Source of the DNA: Myxococcota bacterium
GTDB taxonomy: Bacteria; Myxococcota_C; UBA6777
DNA length: 29,926 nt
Assembly: GCA_023150835.1 (NCBI GenBank)
Contig: JAKLKB010000081.1
Location: 1 to 29,926 of the forward strand
Direction: 5' to 3'
The notes beneath the pieces were generated by a model. The model searched no databases, was not told the origin of the DNA, and was given only the letters and a program-made list of their open reading frames with translations. The first letter of the stretch is position 1. Each line of letters begins with the position of its first letter. Positions 1 to 8,174 of this stretch are shown here, piece after piece. The position numbers were made by a program, and so were the translations under genes.

Positions 1-14
1 GTGAACAGGGGAGG

Positions 15-200
15 GAGCGAAAGTCGGAAGCAGCGGGGATTTTGTTTTTTCATGACACACGCTGTATGCACGACGCGCAGACGCTGCCCGTTCCAACTTC
101 CCCCCGTTCACGGGGGGATTGAGGGGGGGAGAAAAAAAAAAGGCGATCAAGACCGACTCTACGAGGTTTCCACCTTAACAAGGCGCGTATGGGGCAGCGC
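15..200 (+). repeat. Intergenic repeat family A, copy 1
   Basis: This segment matches the reverse complement of the last 194 bases of the window (29733-29926). The first ~130 bp are almost identical, followed by a diverged A-rich stretch and then a conserved end containing TTAACAAGGCGCGTATGGGG. At its centre is a near-perfect hairpin, CCCCCCGT-TC-ACGGGGGG. A third, more diverged copy lies at 1541-1672. No credible gene is seen in 1-347 apart from this repeat and the 13-bp tandem that follows. Confidence 0.85.
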
Positions 201-202
201 CC

Positions 203-241
203 CACAAAACAAGCGCACAAAACAAGCGCACAAAACAAGCG
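203..241 (+). repeat. 13-bp tandem repeat, three copies
   Basis: The unit CACAAAACAAGCG occurs three times head to tail directly after repeat A copy 1 and about 100 bp before the acyl-CoA dehydrogenase start. It looks like slippage expansion at the edge of the repeat; no function is apparent. Confidence 0.9.
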
Positions 242-347
242 CGCTCTTGATCTGAGAGGGCGCTTTGGAGATGGTGTGGGGTGGATGCGTTTGCGATGGT
301 TGTCGGCGCGTTGCGAGTGTTGCGGTTGTCGTTTGGTGGAGGGTGCG

Positions 348-1508
348 ATGTTTGAAGACCCCTTGGTTCGGCCTTTTTTGGATGATTCTCATGCGCAGTT
401 TTATCAAAACTGTTTGCGCTTTACACGCGAAGAGATCACGCCGCATGCGTACGCATGGGAAGAGGCAGAGATCTTTCCGCGTGAACTGTACGAAAAAGCG
501 GCAGATGCGGGGCTTTTAGGGGCTTCGATGCCTGAAGCTTATGGCGGCGGCGGGGGTGATATCTTCCATCTGATCCTGTTTTGTGAAGCAGGGCTTTGGG
601 CGGGAACCACAGGCGTTTTGGTGGGACTTGGGAGTATGGAGATCGCACTCCCGCCGATCTTGGCCTTGGGAACGGAGGAACAGAAGAGGCGTTGGGTTCC
701 TCCTGTGTTGCGTGGAAAACAGATCGCTGCATTGGGCGTGACGGAGCCCAACACAGGCTCGGATGTCGCAAGCGTCCAGACGCGGGCGATCCGTGACGGA
801 GAAAGCTACGTCCTCAACGGCTCCAAGATGTTTATTACCAGCGGTGTTCGTGCAGATATCGTGACGGTCTTGGCTCGAACCAGCGAGGATCCACACGGCG
901 GGTTGTCGTTCTTTGTGGTGGAGAAAGGTACGCCGGGTTTTTCCACTTCCCAAGGACTCAAAAAAATGGGGTGGCGTGCGAGTGATACGGCGATCTTGAC
1001 GTTTGAAGATTGTCGTATTCCGATCGAAAATCGCCTTGGTGACGAAGGGATGGGGTTCTTGGCCTTGATGCAGAACTTCGAGCGAGAGCGCTTGTTGTTG
1101 GCGGTGTATGGACACGCCTCTGCCGAAGTGGCGCTTGCGGAGGCCGAGCGTTATGCACGCGAGCGTGCGGCTTTTGGTCGCTCGATCATGGGTTTTCAGG
1201 TGACGCGGCACAAACTCGCCCGTATGGCAACCCTCGCCCGCGCTTGCAAAGCCCTGAATTATCAAGTCGCCGACGCCATGCGGCGCGGTGAGTCGGTTTT
1301 GGAGCAGGTCTGCGCGGCCAAAAACTTTGCGTGCGATGTTGCGCTTGAAGTGTGTGATCATGCGGTGCAGATCTTCGGAGGGATGGGCTATATGCGCGAA
1401 AGCATCGTCGAGCGTTTGTATCGCGATGTTCGTTTGTTGCCGATCGGCGGCGGAACTTCGGAGATCATGAACGAGATCATCGCAAAGCTCCGAGGGTACG
1501 GGCGTTAA
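348..1508 (+). CDS. Acyl-CoA dehydrogenase (LCAD/isovaleryl type active site)
   Basis: This is a 386-residue FAD flavoenzyme of the acyl-CoA dehydrogenase family, which introduces a trans-2,3 double bond into acyl-CoA and passes electrons to ETF. Visible are the N-terminal helical domain, the FAD/substrate signature VTEPNTGSD in the middle beta domain, and a C-terminal domain with YARERAAFGRSI and the ending IGGGTSEIMNEII. The catalytic Glu of short/medium-chain enzymes (YEGT motif) is Gly here. A Glu is kept instead at residue 247 in FERERLLLA, the position used by LCAD and isovaleryl-CoA dehydrogenase. The ATG at 348 is chosen because GGAGG precedes it at 338-342 and it gives the usual family length; the reading frame also stays open upstream. 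No beta-oxidation partner lies nearby, so the chain-length substrate is unknown. Confidence 0.93.
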   Translation: MFEDPLVRPFLDDSHAQFYQNCLRFTREEITPHAYAWEEAEIFPRELYEKAADAGLLGASMPEAYGGGGGDIFHLILFCEAGLWAGTTGVLVGLGSMEIALPPILALGTEEQKRRWVPPVLRGKQIAALGVTEPNTGSDVASVQTRAIRDGESYVLNGSKMFITSGVRADIVTVLARTSEDPHGGLSFFVVEKGTPGFSTSQGLKKMGWRASDTAILTFEDCRIPIENRLGDEGMGFLALMQNFERERLLLAVYGHASAEVALAEAERYARERAAFGRSIMGFQVTRHKLARMATLARACKALNYQVADAMRRGESVLEQVCAAKNFACDVALEVCDHAVQIFGGMGYMRESIVERLYRDVRLLPIGGGTSEIMNEIIAKLRGYGR

Positions 1509-1540
1509 TCTTTTACAGGATGTATGCGGCTGTAGGGTGT

Positions 1541-1672
1541 TTGTGGGGTTTCACCCCATACGCGCCTTGTTAATGCGGAAATACCGGAGAGTCGAAGATG
1601 ATCGCTCTTTCTTTTGTCGGCCCCCCTCATTCCCCCCGGCCAACGGGGGGAAGTTGGAGAATGGCATGAGTT
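1541..1672 (-). repeat. Intergenic repeat family A, copy 2 (diverged)
   Basis: This runs in the same orientation as the copy at the window's right end. It keeps CGCGCCTTGTTAA, a run of CTTTCTTTT, the GC hairpin (CCCCCCG-GCCAA-CGGGGGG) and AAGTTGG. The hairpin loop differs from copy 1 while the stem is retained, so selection or copying appears to preserve the fold. Confidence 0.7.
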
Positions 1673-1880
1673 GGTCCAAGTGTTCGCGAACCGCCCGTGT
1701 ATCGGGACATCGAGCAGCGGACGGACACGCTCACACAATAACAGAAGTTTGTATGAGCAGTTGTTCGAGCAAGCAACATCCGCTTTTTTGCGTTTTGTTT
1801 GCCTTTTTACGTACAAACGTGCTGTCTTTCCGACAGCACAGACGAAGTGTCCGAGTGTTCGGGGTGGGGGGCCAACCATC
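1673..1880. other. Gene-free spacer with a perfect hairpin
   Basis: This unique-looking sequence lies between repeat A copy 2 and repeat B copy 1. The only structure seen is a perfect 8-bp hairpin at 1819-1839 (GTGCTGTC, loop TTTCC, GACAGCAC). It has no following T-run on either strand, so it is not a convincing terminator. No coding potential with a ribosome binding site was found. Confidence 0.5.
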
Positions 1881-2023
1881 GCTTAACAAGCCGCGTATGG
1901 GGGTTCACCCCACACCCCACAAGGGAGCTTTGCCCCCTTGACCCTGTATCGGCGGAGCGATCAGACGTTTTTCAAACCGACGACGGCTCCGCTTGAAGTC
2001 GCTCGAACACGGGGGATTTCAAG
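1881..2023 (+). repeat. Intergenic repeat family B, copy 1
   Basis: It shares with 10109-10250 and 16721-16858 the block order GGGG...CCCC hairpin, CCCCACAAGGGA, CCCTTGACCC, a GTTTTTCA-like stretch, ACGGCTC..GCTTGAAG, and GAACACGGG followed by a T-rich or GATTT end. Its left edge carries TTAACAAGCCGCGTATGGGG, which is also the right edge of repeat A, so the families share modules. It lies between the convergent acyl-CoA dehydrogenase and lipoprotein genes. Confidence 0.75.
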
Positions 2024-2051
2024 TCTTCTGTCCTTCGCGCAAAAAAAAGCC

Positions 2052-3866
2052 CTAGTCTTTCATATCCTCACGCAGAAAGAATTTGTGGCGGTAGATCCGC
2101 GCTAACTCCGAGGTGAGCACCGAAAGCGAGCAGTCACCGTCATAATCGGTGTGCGTGGTCAACAAGATCAATCGCGATGCCCAACCTTGCGCATCAGTGC
2201 GATCTCGCCCCGTTTCGCTGTAGCGGTAGGGAGGGCGGTTGGGAAATCCCGCAGAGCGCAGAGTGCATTCCTTGATCCAACGGTAGCCTCGACGAGGGAG
2301 GCGGGTTTGGACATGCACCACCACCGCGACCTGACGGGCTTTTGGGGTGCGCTTGTACCAACGCGAAAAGAAACGGATGTGGTTGCGCTGGCCGTCCCCG
2401 TCTTCGCGTGGAAAATGGATCCTCTTTTCTTGACGCACCATGCCGATCTGTACCGCAAAACTGCACACACCTTTTTCGTCTGGGCGGCTGTAAGCCACGG
2501 TCGTTCGGCCATACCAGCCATAACCCGCCATCTGCTTGCTTTTGTCGTGCGTCGTCAGCCGTTGCTTGCCGCCGCGTGTGAATGTGCATTGACGACTCCA
2601 ACGGATCTTTTGATACGGCTCACCAAACGCATGGAAACTCATGATGTAGCGGTGATCTCCGTCCCACCATCCATCAAAAAAAGCCGTCGGGCGGGTGATG
2701 ATATCGGAGGACCATTGGCTCGGATGGCCGGGCGGGACTTTCGAAGGCTCGGTTGCGCTCCCTTGGTTATCTCGATCTCCGATGGGGGGCGGCTGCGTGG
2801 GCGGAACTTGTGCAATACGCGGATCGGTGGGCGCAATACGCGGATCGGTGGGCGCAATACGCGGATCGGCGGGTGGAGCGGAGGGGGGATGCGAAGAGTG
2901 CGGAGAATGGGCGTCTTGCGCCATAGGCGAAAGCGCGAGTGTTTGAGGCGGGAGGCCAAGTGTTTTTCGTGCGTGTTGGCAGTACTTTATTGTTTGCGAA
3001 GTAAAGGGGGCATGTGCGAGTCGCAAAGCGCCTTGAATCGGCGCTTTGTGAAGCACCTGCGCCAGTAGGTACGGTTTCTCCAGAAGGAGATGCCGCGACG
3101 GGCGCGCAGAACAGGTGTTTTCGCAGCGTTGGTAAGGCGTGCAGATGCCTTCTCGGGGTGTCGGCGATTGGCTCTCTCCAGCGCCTCGCCCTTCGCAACG
3201 TTGGCGTTGTTGGAGGTAGAGATGGCCGTCTTGGATCGTCCATTGTCCGTAAGCCGTCTGGGCGCAGCAGCTTCCGTCGGGTGAGCCTGTCTTTGTCGAA
3301 AGCGCGTAAAGTCGATCTTGGCAAAAGCTGTAGGTGCGGTGATCTTCGATCAGTTGGTAAGACAACAGGCCGACCCATGCGCGTTCTAAGGCGCGATCGA
3401 GGTGTTGTGTGATCCGCCCTTGATTGGCTTTCTCTTGCGCGGATAGACGGGAGGTTGCGTCTTTTTCAGTTCCTTTGTACCACGCAAACCGCGAAAAATG
3501 CTGTTGTAACCAAGGCTCCAAAAAACGCTGTTGGTGGTGAGCAAGATAACTCTGTTGGGCAAGATAGAGCGTGCGGGCATCCAACCCCGCAAGCTGCGTT
3601 TCTGAGACAAGCGATCGAAGGGCTGAAAGCTCGCCTTGTTCGATCGCTTGAGCGAACTGTTGCGCTGCATTTGTGGGGCGCGGCGTATCGATCGGCGTTT
3701 GGAATAGATCTGTTGGTGGGACGAGCGGTTGTTGCGCTTGCGGCGGAGGTGTCGGAGGCTGTGTCGATCTTTGGCATCCCCAAAGCCCCATCCCTCCCCA
3801 CCATCCGCAACATACCAAAAGCGCGTACGCACAACGCATTGCTGTTTTTCTGCTTTTTCTCTTCAT
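2052..3866 (-). CDS. Putative lipoprotein with degenerate YARHG-like segment
   Basis: This 604-residue exported protein has no firm function. It has a basic N-terminus, a hydrophobic stretch and a Cys in GLWGC near residue 31 (a weak lipobox), then a Pro-rich linker. Residues of about 95-140 (LYLAQQSYLAHHQQRF, then WLQQHFSRFAWYKG) resemble the extracellular YARHG domain, but the hallmark ARHG is degenerate (AHHQ). A Pro-rich centre contains TDPRIAP repeats. The C-terminal ~200 residues are Trp/Tyr/Arg-rich with scattered Cys and begin AFFDGWWDGDHRYIMSF; I do not recognise this part. AAGGAG lies about 10 nt before the ATG on the minus strand. The gene is monocistronic and convergent with the acyl-CoA dehydrogenase. 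The YARHG reading is inference. Confidence 0.75.
   Translation of the reverse strand: MKRKSRKTAMRCAYALLVCCGWWGGMGLWGCQRSTQPPTPPPQAQQPLVPPTDLFQTPIDTPRPTNAAQQFAQAIEQGELSALRSLVSETQLAGLDARTLYLAQQSYLAHHQQRFLEPWLQQHFSRFAWYKGTEKDATSRLSAQEKANQGRITQHLDRALERAWVGLLSYQLIEDHRTYSFCQDRLYALSTKTGSPDGSCCAQTAYGQWTIQDGHLYLQQRQRCEGRGAGESQSPTPREGICTPYQRCENTCSARPSRHLLLEKPYLLAQVLHKAPIQGALRLAHAPFTSQTIKYCQHARKTLGLPPQTLALSPMAQDAHSPHSSHPPSAPPADPRIAPTDPRIAPTDPRIAQVPPTQPPPIGDRDNQGSATEPSKVPPGHPSQWSSDIITRPTAFFDGWWDGDHRYIMSFHAFGEPYQKIRWSRQCTFTRGGKQRLTTHDKSKQMAGYGWYGRTTVAYSRPDEKGVCSFAVQIGMVRQEKRIHFPREDGDGQRNHIRFFSRWYKRTPKARQVAVVVHVQTRLPRRGYRWIKECTLRSAGFPNRPPYRYSETGRDRTDAQGWASRLILLTTHTDYDGDCSLSVLTSELARIYRHKFFLREDMKD
2812..2874 (-). 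repeat. 21-bp in-frame tandem repeat (three units)
   Basis: The unit GCAATACGCGGATCGGTGGGC is repeated three times with few changes. It encodes TDPRIAP repeats in the Pro-rich middle of the lipoprotein. This is a typical site of copy-number variation in an exposed linker. Confidence 0.9.
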
Positions 3867-4034
3867 CGTTTCGATGGCTCCTTGTTGTCGAGCAGTCTGC
3901 TGGTTTGGATGCTTTTAGCACAAACGATCGACAAACCCAAAGGCCCTACCGTTGTTTTCGTGATCGATCGAGGTTTGCCTTGATCGATGATCTTTTTGCG
4001 GATCATCGCTTTGGGCTGGCTTGATCCAGTAATG

Positions 4035-4060
4035 TGCATATTATGGTTTTATGCAATATG
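4035..4060. promoter_or_regulatory. Candidate ArgR operator, distal
   Basis: The sequence contains opposed TGCATA and TATGCA half-sites (4035-4040 and 4050-4055), with CATATT and AATATG arms overlapping them. The same half-site vocabulary recurs just before argR at 4162-4183. AT-rich paired operators are typical of ArgR-controlled promoters; assignment to ArgR is inference from position and symmetry. Confidence 0.5.
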
Positions 4061-4108
4061 TATAATGGCTTGATTTCTTTGAAAAATCAAAAAAAGAAAG
4101 AATAAGTG

Positions 4109-4138
4109 TTTGACAGAAAGCGTCTTGTCCTCTAGTTT
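4109..4138 (+). promoter_or_regulatory. Candidate promoter of the arg cluster
   Basis: TTGACA at 4109-4114 is a perfect -35 element, followed after 18 bp by TAGTTT (4133-4138), a weak -10. It sits between the two candidate operators, so repressor bound at both could bridge it. Confidence 0.4.
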
Positions 4139-4161
4139 GGGCCAACCAAACAGGGAAACGC

Positions 4162-4183
4162 GCATATTTTGCATAATATGCAA
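4162..4183. promoter_or_regulatory. Candidate ArgR operator, proximal
   Basis: This is a perfect 15-bp palindrome, TTGCATA-A-TATGCAA (4169-4183), overlapped by a second palindrome, GCATATT-6-AATATGC (4162-4181). It ends just before the argR ribosome binding site (AAAGGA), so a bound regulator would also block transcription through the leader. Autoregulation of argR is likely. Confidence 0.55.
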
Positions 4184-4191
4184 AGGAAACC

Positions 4192-4620
4192 ATGAAAAAG
4201 AAAGATCGGCAAGCCAAGATCATGGAATTGATTCGGACCGAACGGATCACCAGTCAGCATCAGTTGTTGGAGCGTTTACAGGCGATCGGCGTGGATGCCA
4301 ATCAGTCGAGTATCTCGCGTGATCTGACGGAGATGATGATCGAGAAAGCCGACGGTATGTATCAATTGCCTGTGCGCAATCGGACTTCTTCGGTCGCCTT
4401 GATCGAGGTTTCGAGCATTGAGCCTGTCGGCGATCATCTGATCGTGATGAAAACGCCCGTAGGCCAAGCGCAGCTTGCAGGAGTCCACATCGATCGGCTG
4501 AAACTGGCAGATCTTGTTGGAACAGTCGCAGGAGACGACACGATCTTTATCGCGGTGCGCGATCGCACAGGCCAACAGCGCGTCATCCGCCAAGTGCTGG
4601 CGCTGTTTCGTGGTGACTGA
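4192..4620 (+). CDS. argR: Arginine repressor ArgR
   Basis: This 142-residue transcriptional regulator senses arginine as a hexamer and binds paired operators at arginine genes. The N-terminal winged helix (about residues 1-65) contains QSSISRDL, matching the recognition-helix motif of ArgR (QATVSRDI in others). The C-terminal oligomerisation/arginine-binding domain carries GTVAGDDTIFIAVRD, which fits the family GT(I/V)AGDDTI signature with the Asp pair that contacts arginine. AAAGGA precedes the ATG. It heads a run of same-strand genes ending in argB, and palindromes just upstream suggest it controls itself and the cluster. Confidence 0.95.
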   Translation: MKKKDRQAKIMELIRTERITSQHQLLERLQAIGVDANQSSISRDLTEMMIEKADGMYQLPVRNRTSSVALIEVSSIEPVGDHLIVMKTPVGQAQLAGVHIDRLKLADLVGTVAGDDTIFIAVRDRTGQQRVIRQVLALFRGD

Positions 4621-4724
4621 AACAAAAACGACAAACAAGACCAGACAGAGAGAAAAAGACGCAAGGTAAGAAGCGTCTGATCTTTGAGAGAGCGCAAGAA
4701 AGCGCAGGAAAAGGGAGAATGGTG

Positions 4725-5819
4725 ATGGATATCGGTGTTCAAACAGAAGCAGTGCAAGGGATGACTTCTTCACTCTTTGGGCAAGAAGTAGAGGTGCGTT
4801 GGTTGGCCTCTGCGACCAAAAATCTGGGTGTGGATCGTCGTTTGCGTGTGATGGCACCGATTCATCCGCAGGTGGGCGATGTGGTGGTGGTACGGACGTT
4901 GACGGAGAGCGAAGTGTACAACCGTTTGGAACTTCGCAACGGGGAGACGGTGCGGTTGGGTCGGGGAGATATCTTTGCGGGGGTGTTGGGGCGACGCAAA
5001 GCGCTCAAGGGTTTTGTGGGCGATGTTCCGTCGTCTTTGGCGATCGGAGATCGGCTGCACATGCTGAATCAAGGCGGATTGATCGGCTTGTGTACAGGGC
5101 ATTATCACGAACTCGGCGAGCCGATCGAGGTTGAAGTGCTGGGCGTGGTGGTGCATGGAGAGCGGGTGTTGAATCTACGCGACTATGCGCTGCGTCCGAT
5201 GGCTTCGTTGCCGACGTGCGCGCCGATCGTGATCATCGCAGGAGCTTGTATGCACTCGGGCAAGACGCAAGTGGCGGCCTCGCTGATCCAAGGGTTGACG
5301 GGCAAAGGATACCGCGTGGCGGGTGCGAAGCTTTCGGGTGTGGCGTGTTTGCGCGATACGCTCAAGATGGAGGCCCAAGGGGCGTTTCAGACGCTGAGCT
5401 TTTTGGATTGTGGGCATCCTTCGACGGTGGGTGTGGAGGATCTGACTTCTGTGGCACGCGATATCGTGGGTCATCTGAGCTTGCAAAACCCCGATCTGAT
5501 CGTGATGGAGTTGGGGGATGGTTTGTTGGGTGGGTATCGCGTCGATACCGTCTTTGAGGATGCCGAACTGATGAAGCATTGCGCAGCGGTGGTGTTTTGT
5601 GCAAACGACTTTGTCGGAGCATGGGGCGGAATCCATCTTTTGCAAAAAAAAGGCGTGGGCATCGACGTGATCGCGGGTTCAGCAACGGATAGCCCGATGG
5701 GTGTAGAGTATATCGAGCGCGAGTTGGGCGTTTCCGCCGCCAACGCATTGACTCAAGCCGAGATGTTGGTCCAGAAAGTCGAAGACAAGATCAAGCAAAC
5801 GATGCCACAGGCCGCGTGA
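4725..5819 (+). CDS. P-loop NTPase-like protein of the arginine cluster, function unknown
   Basis: This is a 364-residue protein. The N-terminal ~150 residues look beta-rich (VGDVVVVRT, VLGVVVHGERVLNLRD). A P-loop domain follows, with Walker A GACMHSGKT (residues 173-181) and a downstream acidic motif LIVMELGDGLLGGY. The fold order resembles the dethiobiotin synthetase/MobB/DUF1611 group, some of which are ATP-dependent ligases and at least one of which (DgcN) is reported as a D-glutamate N-acetyltransferase. It sits between argR and argC, with only 25 bp to argC. No argA or argJ is seen, so a role in making N-acetylglutamate is possible but unproven. ATG 4725 is preferred over 4719 because AAGGGAG (4711-4717) is correctly spaced only for 4725. 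Confidence 0.8.
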   Translation: MDIGVQTEAVQGMTSSLFGQEVEVRWLASATKNLGVDRRLRVMAPIHPQVGDVVVVRTLTESEVYNRLELRNGETVRLGRGDIFAGVLGRRKALKGFVGDVPSSLAIGDRLHMLNQGGLIGLCTGHYHELGEPIEVEVLGVVVHGERVLNLRDYALRPMASLPTCAPIVIIAGACMHSGKTQVAASLIQGLTGKGYRVAGAKLSGVACLRDTLKMEAQGAFQTLSFLDCGHPSTVGVEDLTSVARDIVGHLSLQNPDLIVMELGDGLLGGYRVDTVFEDAELMKHCAAVVFCANDFVGAWGGIHLLQKKGVGIDVIAGSATDSPMGVEYIERELGVSAANALTQAEMLVQKVEDKIKQTMPQAA

Positions 5820-5844
5820 TCAGACAAAAACATGGTAGAAGGCA

Positions 5845-6879
5845 ATGAGCGAAAAGCGGAAGATCGGGATCGCAGGAGCTTCGGGGTACGGTGGGGGCGA
5901 GTTGTTGCGGTTGTTGTATGGGCATCCCTTTGTGGAGGTTGTGTGGGTGACTGCGCACCAGCAGGCAGGGCAGCGTGTTGATGCGATTCATCCGCATCTG
6001 CGGGGGTTTTGTGATCTGGTTTGTGTGGACACCTCGGCGAATCCAGCGTGGGACTCGTTGGATCTGTTGTTTATGGCTTTGCCGCATGGTGAGAGTCCGC
6101 GTCTGGTGTCGAAGCTACCGGCTTCTTTGCGTGTGGTGGACTTGGCGGGTGATTTTCGGCTGCGGGATGCCGCCTTGTATCGGAAGTTTTATGGTGGCGA
6201 GCACGCTTGCTTTGCGTCGCAAAAAGACTTTGTGTACGGCCTGACAGAACTCCAACGCGAAGCGGTGCAAAAGGCTCATCGGATCGCCAACCCGGGCTGT
6301 TTTGCGACGGCGATCTTGTTGGGATTGGGTCCATTGATCGCAGAAGATATCACCACAGGGACGATCATCGTGGACGCAAAGACGGGATCTTCGGGATCGG
6401 GCGCGCAAGCCAAAGCTGGAACACATCACCCCACACGAGATGCTTCGTTTCATGCGTACAAATCTTTTGAACACCAACACGTCCCCGAGATCAAACAACT
6501 GCTGTATGACTTGAATCCACGATGGGACGGGGGATTTGTGTTTCAGCCTCATTCGGCTCCGATGGTGCGGGGGATCTTTGCATCTTGTTATGTGACGTTG
6601 CGTGAGGCATGGTCATCTTCGGCCATCCAAAACCTTTACAACAAAGCCTACGGGACAAGTCCTTTTGTGCGGCTGGTTCAAGGTTCGCCGAACGTCTTGT
6701 GGGTGCGCGGAAGCAATTTTGCGGATCTTGGATTCGTCGTCGAAGATCGCCAATTGATCGTGTTTGTGGCCATCGACAACCTTGTCAAAGGCGCGTCGGG
6801 ACAAGCCATTCAAAATATGAATCTGCTTTTCGGTTGGCCCGAACAGACGGGGCTTTTGATCCCGGGAGCGTGCCCCTAA
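5845..6879 (+). CDS. argC: N-acetyl-gamma-glutamyl-phosphate reductase
   Basis: This 344-residue enzyme carries out the NADPH-dependent reduction of N-acetylglutamyl phosphate to the semialdehyde, the third step of arginine synthesis. The Rossmann motif GIAGASGYGGGELLRLL is at the N-terminus. The catalytic Cys is C152 in ANPGCFAT, and KTGSSGSGAQAK and a His-rich loop (AGTHHPTRD) follow in the catalytic domain. The length is normal for the family. It follows the P-loop protein by 25 bp and is 109 bp upstream of argD, so probably co-transcribed. Confidence 0.95.
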   Translation: MSEKRKIGIAGASGYGGGELLRLLYGHPFVEVVWVTAHQQAGQRVDAIHPHLRGFCDLVCVDTSANPAWDSLDLLFMALPHGESPRLVSKLPASLRVVDLAGDFRLRDAALYRKFYGGEHACFASQKDFVYGLTELQREAVQKAHRIANPGCFATAILLGLGPLIAEDITTGTIIVDAKTGSSGSGAQAKAGTHHPTRDASFHAYKSFEHQHVPEIKQLLYDLNPRWDGGFVFQPHSAPMVRGIFASCYVTLREAWSSSAIQNLYNKAYGTSPFVRLVQGSPNVLWVRGSNFADLGFVVEDRQLIVFVAIDNLVKGASGQAIQNMNLLFGWPEQTGLLIPGACP

Positions 6880-6988
6880 CAAGATGGGTCGTTGGCTCTT
6901 TTGGGGGTGTCCCGCGTGAAAGAGCCGAAGAGACGGTTCTTTTGCGGCGCGGTGCGTTTGGATATGCGCATCGTTGCGGAGAATTGAG

Positions 6989-8155
6989 ATGTACGATATC
7001 GTCGCCCAAGAAGAGCGTTATCAGCTCAAAACATACAAAAAATTTCCTTTTGCGATCGCCAAAGGCGAAGGATCGTGGGTGATCACCACAGAGGGGGAAC
7101 GTTACCTCGATCTTTATGGCGGACACGCTGTGGTTTCGACAGGGCATTGCCACCCACACGTCGTCAAAGCCATCCAAGATCAAGCCGCAACGCTGTTGTT
7201 TTACTCCAACCTCGTGTACCACGAAACCCGCGCAAAAGCCGCCGAGATGCTTGCAAAAGCCGCCCCCGAAGGGATGGATCACGTCTTCTTTATCAATTCG
7301 GGGGCAGAAGCCAACGACAACGCACTCAAGATCGCACGGCAGCTCACCAAGAAAAGCATGATCTTGAGCTTTGAAGGTGGCTTTCATGGCCGAACCATCG
7401 CGACCTTGAGCGCGACAGGGGTTCCCAAGTACCGCGATGCGATCGTGCCGCGCATGATGGAACATCTGTTTGCGCCTTTTGGCGATATCGAGGCCGTCGC
7501 AGCGTTGTTCGCCAAACATCCGATCGCAGGGGTGATGTTGGAGCCGATCCAGAGCATGGCGGGTGTGCGGATGGCCGAACCCTCTTTTTATCAAGGTCTG
7601 CGGGCGTTGTGCGATCAACACGATGCGCTGTTGATCTACGATGAAGTACAGACGGGCTTTGGGCGAACAGGCGGGCAGATGTTCTTTGCGCCGCGTGCGG
7701 GGGTGGTTCCTGATCTGATCACGTTGGCGAAATCGATCGGAAGCGGCGTTCCGATGGGGGCTTTGCTGGTTCGTGATCGTTGTGCGGCGCAGATCCATTA
7801 CGGCGATCTTGGAACGACTTTTGGTGGGGGGCCGCTGGCCTCGGCAGCGCTCAAAGCCACGCTCGAAGTGATCGAACAAGAAAACTTGCTCGATCATGTG
7901 GCCCGCGAAAGCGCTTATCTCACAGAACAATTGATCGGAATGGATGGCGTTGAAAAAGTCCTTGGGTTGGGCTTTTTGATGGGCGTCCGTTTTACAAAGC
8001 CCGCTGCACAGATCCAAAAACAATTGCTCGAACACAAGATCATCACAGGGCTGTCCGAAGATCCCCATGTGATGCGGCTTTTGCCTCCCTTGGTTCTGAA
8101 ACGCGAAGAGATCGATCTGTTTCTTTCCGTGTTGATCCGTTGTCTTTCTGTTTGA
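6989..8155 (+). CDS. argD: Acetylornithine aminotransferase
   Basis: This 388-residue class-III PLP aminotransferase transfers an amino group to N-acetylglutamate semialdehyde; family members may also act on succinyl-diaminopimelate precursors. Seen are the N-terminal [13 protein letters not shown], the PLP phosphate-binding [22 protein letters not shown], the cofactor-contacting [12 protein letters not shown], and the Schiff-base lysine K248 in LITLAKSIG, then [13 protein letters not shown] 6989 has CGGAG 6-7 nt upstream and is preferred to an in-frame TTG at 6974. argB follows after 19 bp. Confidence 0.94.
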   Translation: MYDIVAQEERYQLKTYKKFPFAIAKGEGSWVITTEGERYLDLYGGHAVVSTGHCHPHVVKAIQDQAATLLFYSNLVYHETRAKAAEMLAKAAPEGMDHVFFINSGAEANDNALKIARQLTKKSMILSFEGGFHGRTIATLSATGVPKYRDAIVPRMMEHLFAPFGDIEAVAALFAKHPIAGVMLEPIQSMAGVRMAEPSFYQGLRALCDQHDALLIYDEVQTGFGRTGGQMFFAPRAGVVPDLITLAKSIGSGVPMGALLVRDRCAAQIHYGDLGTTFGGGPLASAALKATLEVIEQENLLDHVARESAYLTEQLIGMDGVEKVLGLGFLMGVRFTKPAAQIQKQLLEHKIITGLSEDPHVMRLLPPLVLKREEIDLFLSVLIRCLSV

Positions 8156-8174
8156 AGTGCGGAGCCGATAAGCC

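Noticed and set aside
1-255. 84-residue open frame at the window start
   Set aside because: It lies entirely in repeat A and the 13-bp tandem, with low-complexity translation and no ribosome binding site.
189-347. N-terminal extension of the acyl-CoA dehydrogenase from an ATG at 189
   Set aside because: The extra 53 residues translate repeat sequence; GGAGG and family length support the ATG at 348.
4060-4100. TTGATTT/AAATCAA inverted repeat as a terminator
   Set aside because: It is a weak AT stem with no gene ending into it on either strand; it lies within the argR control region.
6785-8068. Long minus-strand open frame opposite argD (427 codons)
   Set aside because: It is a shadow of argD caused by codon bias; the plus strand carries full argD motifs and a ribosome binding site.
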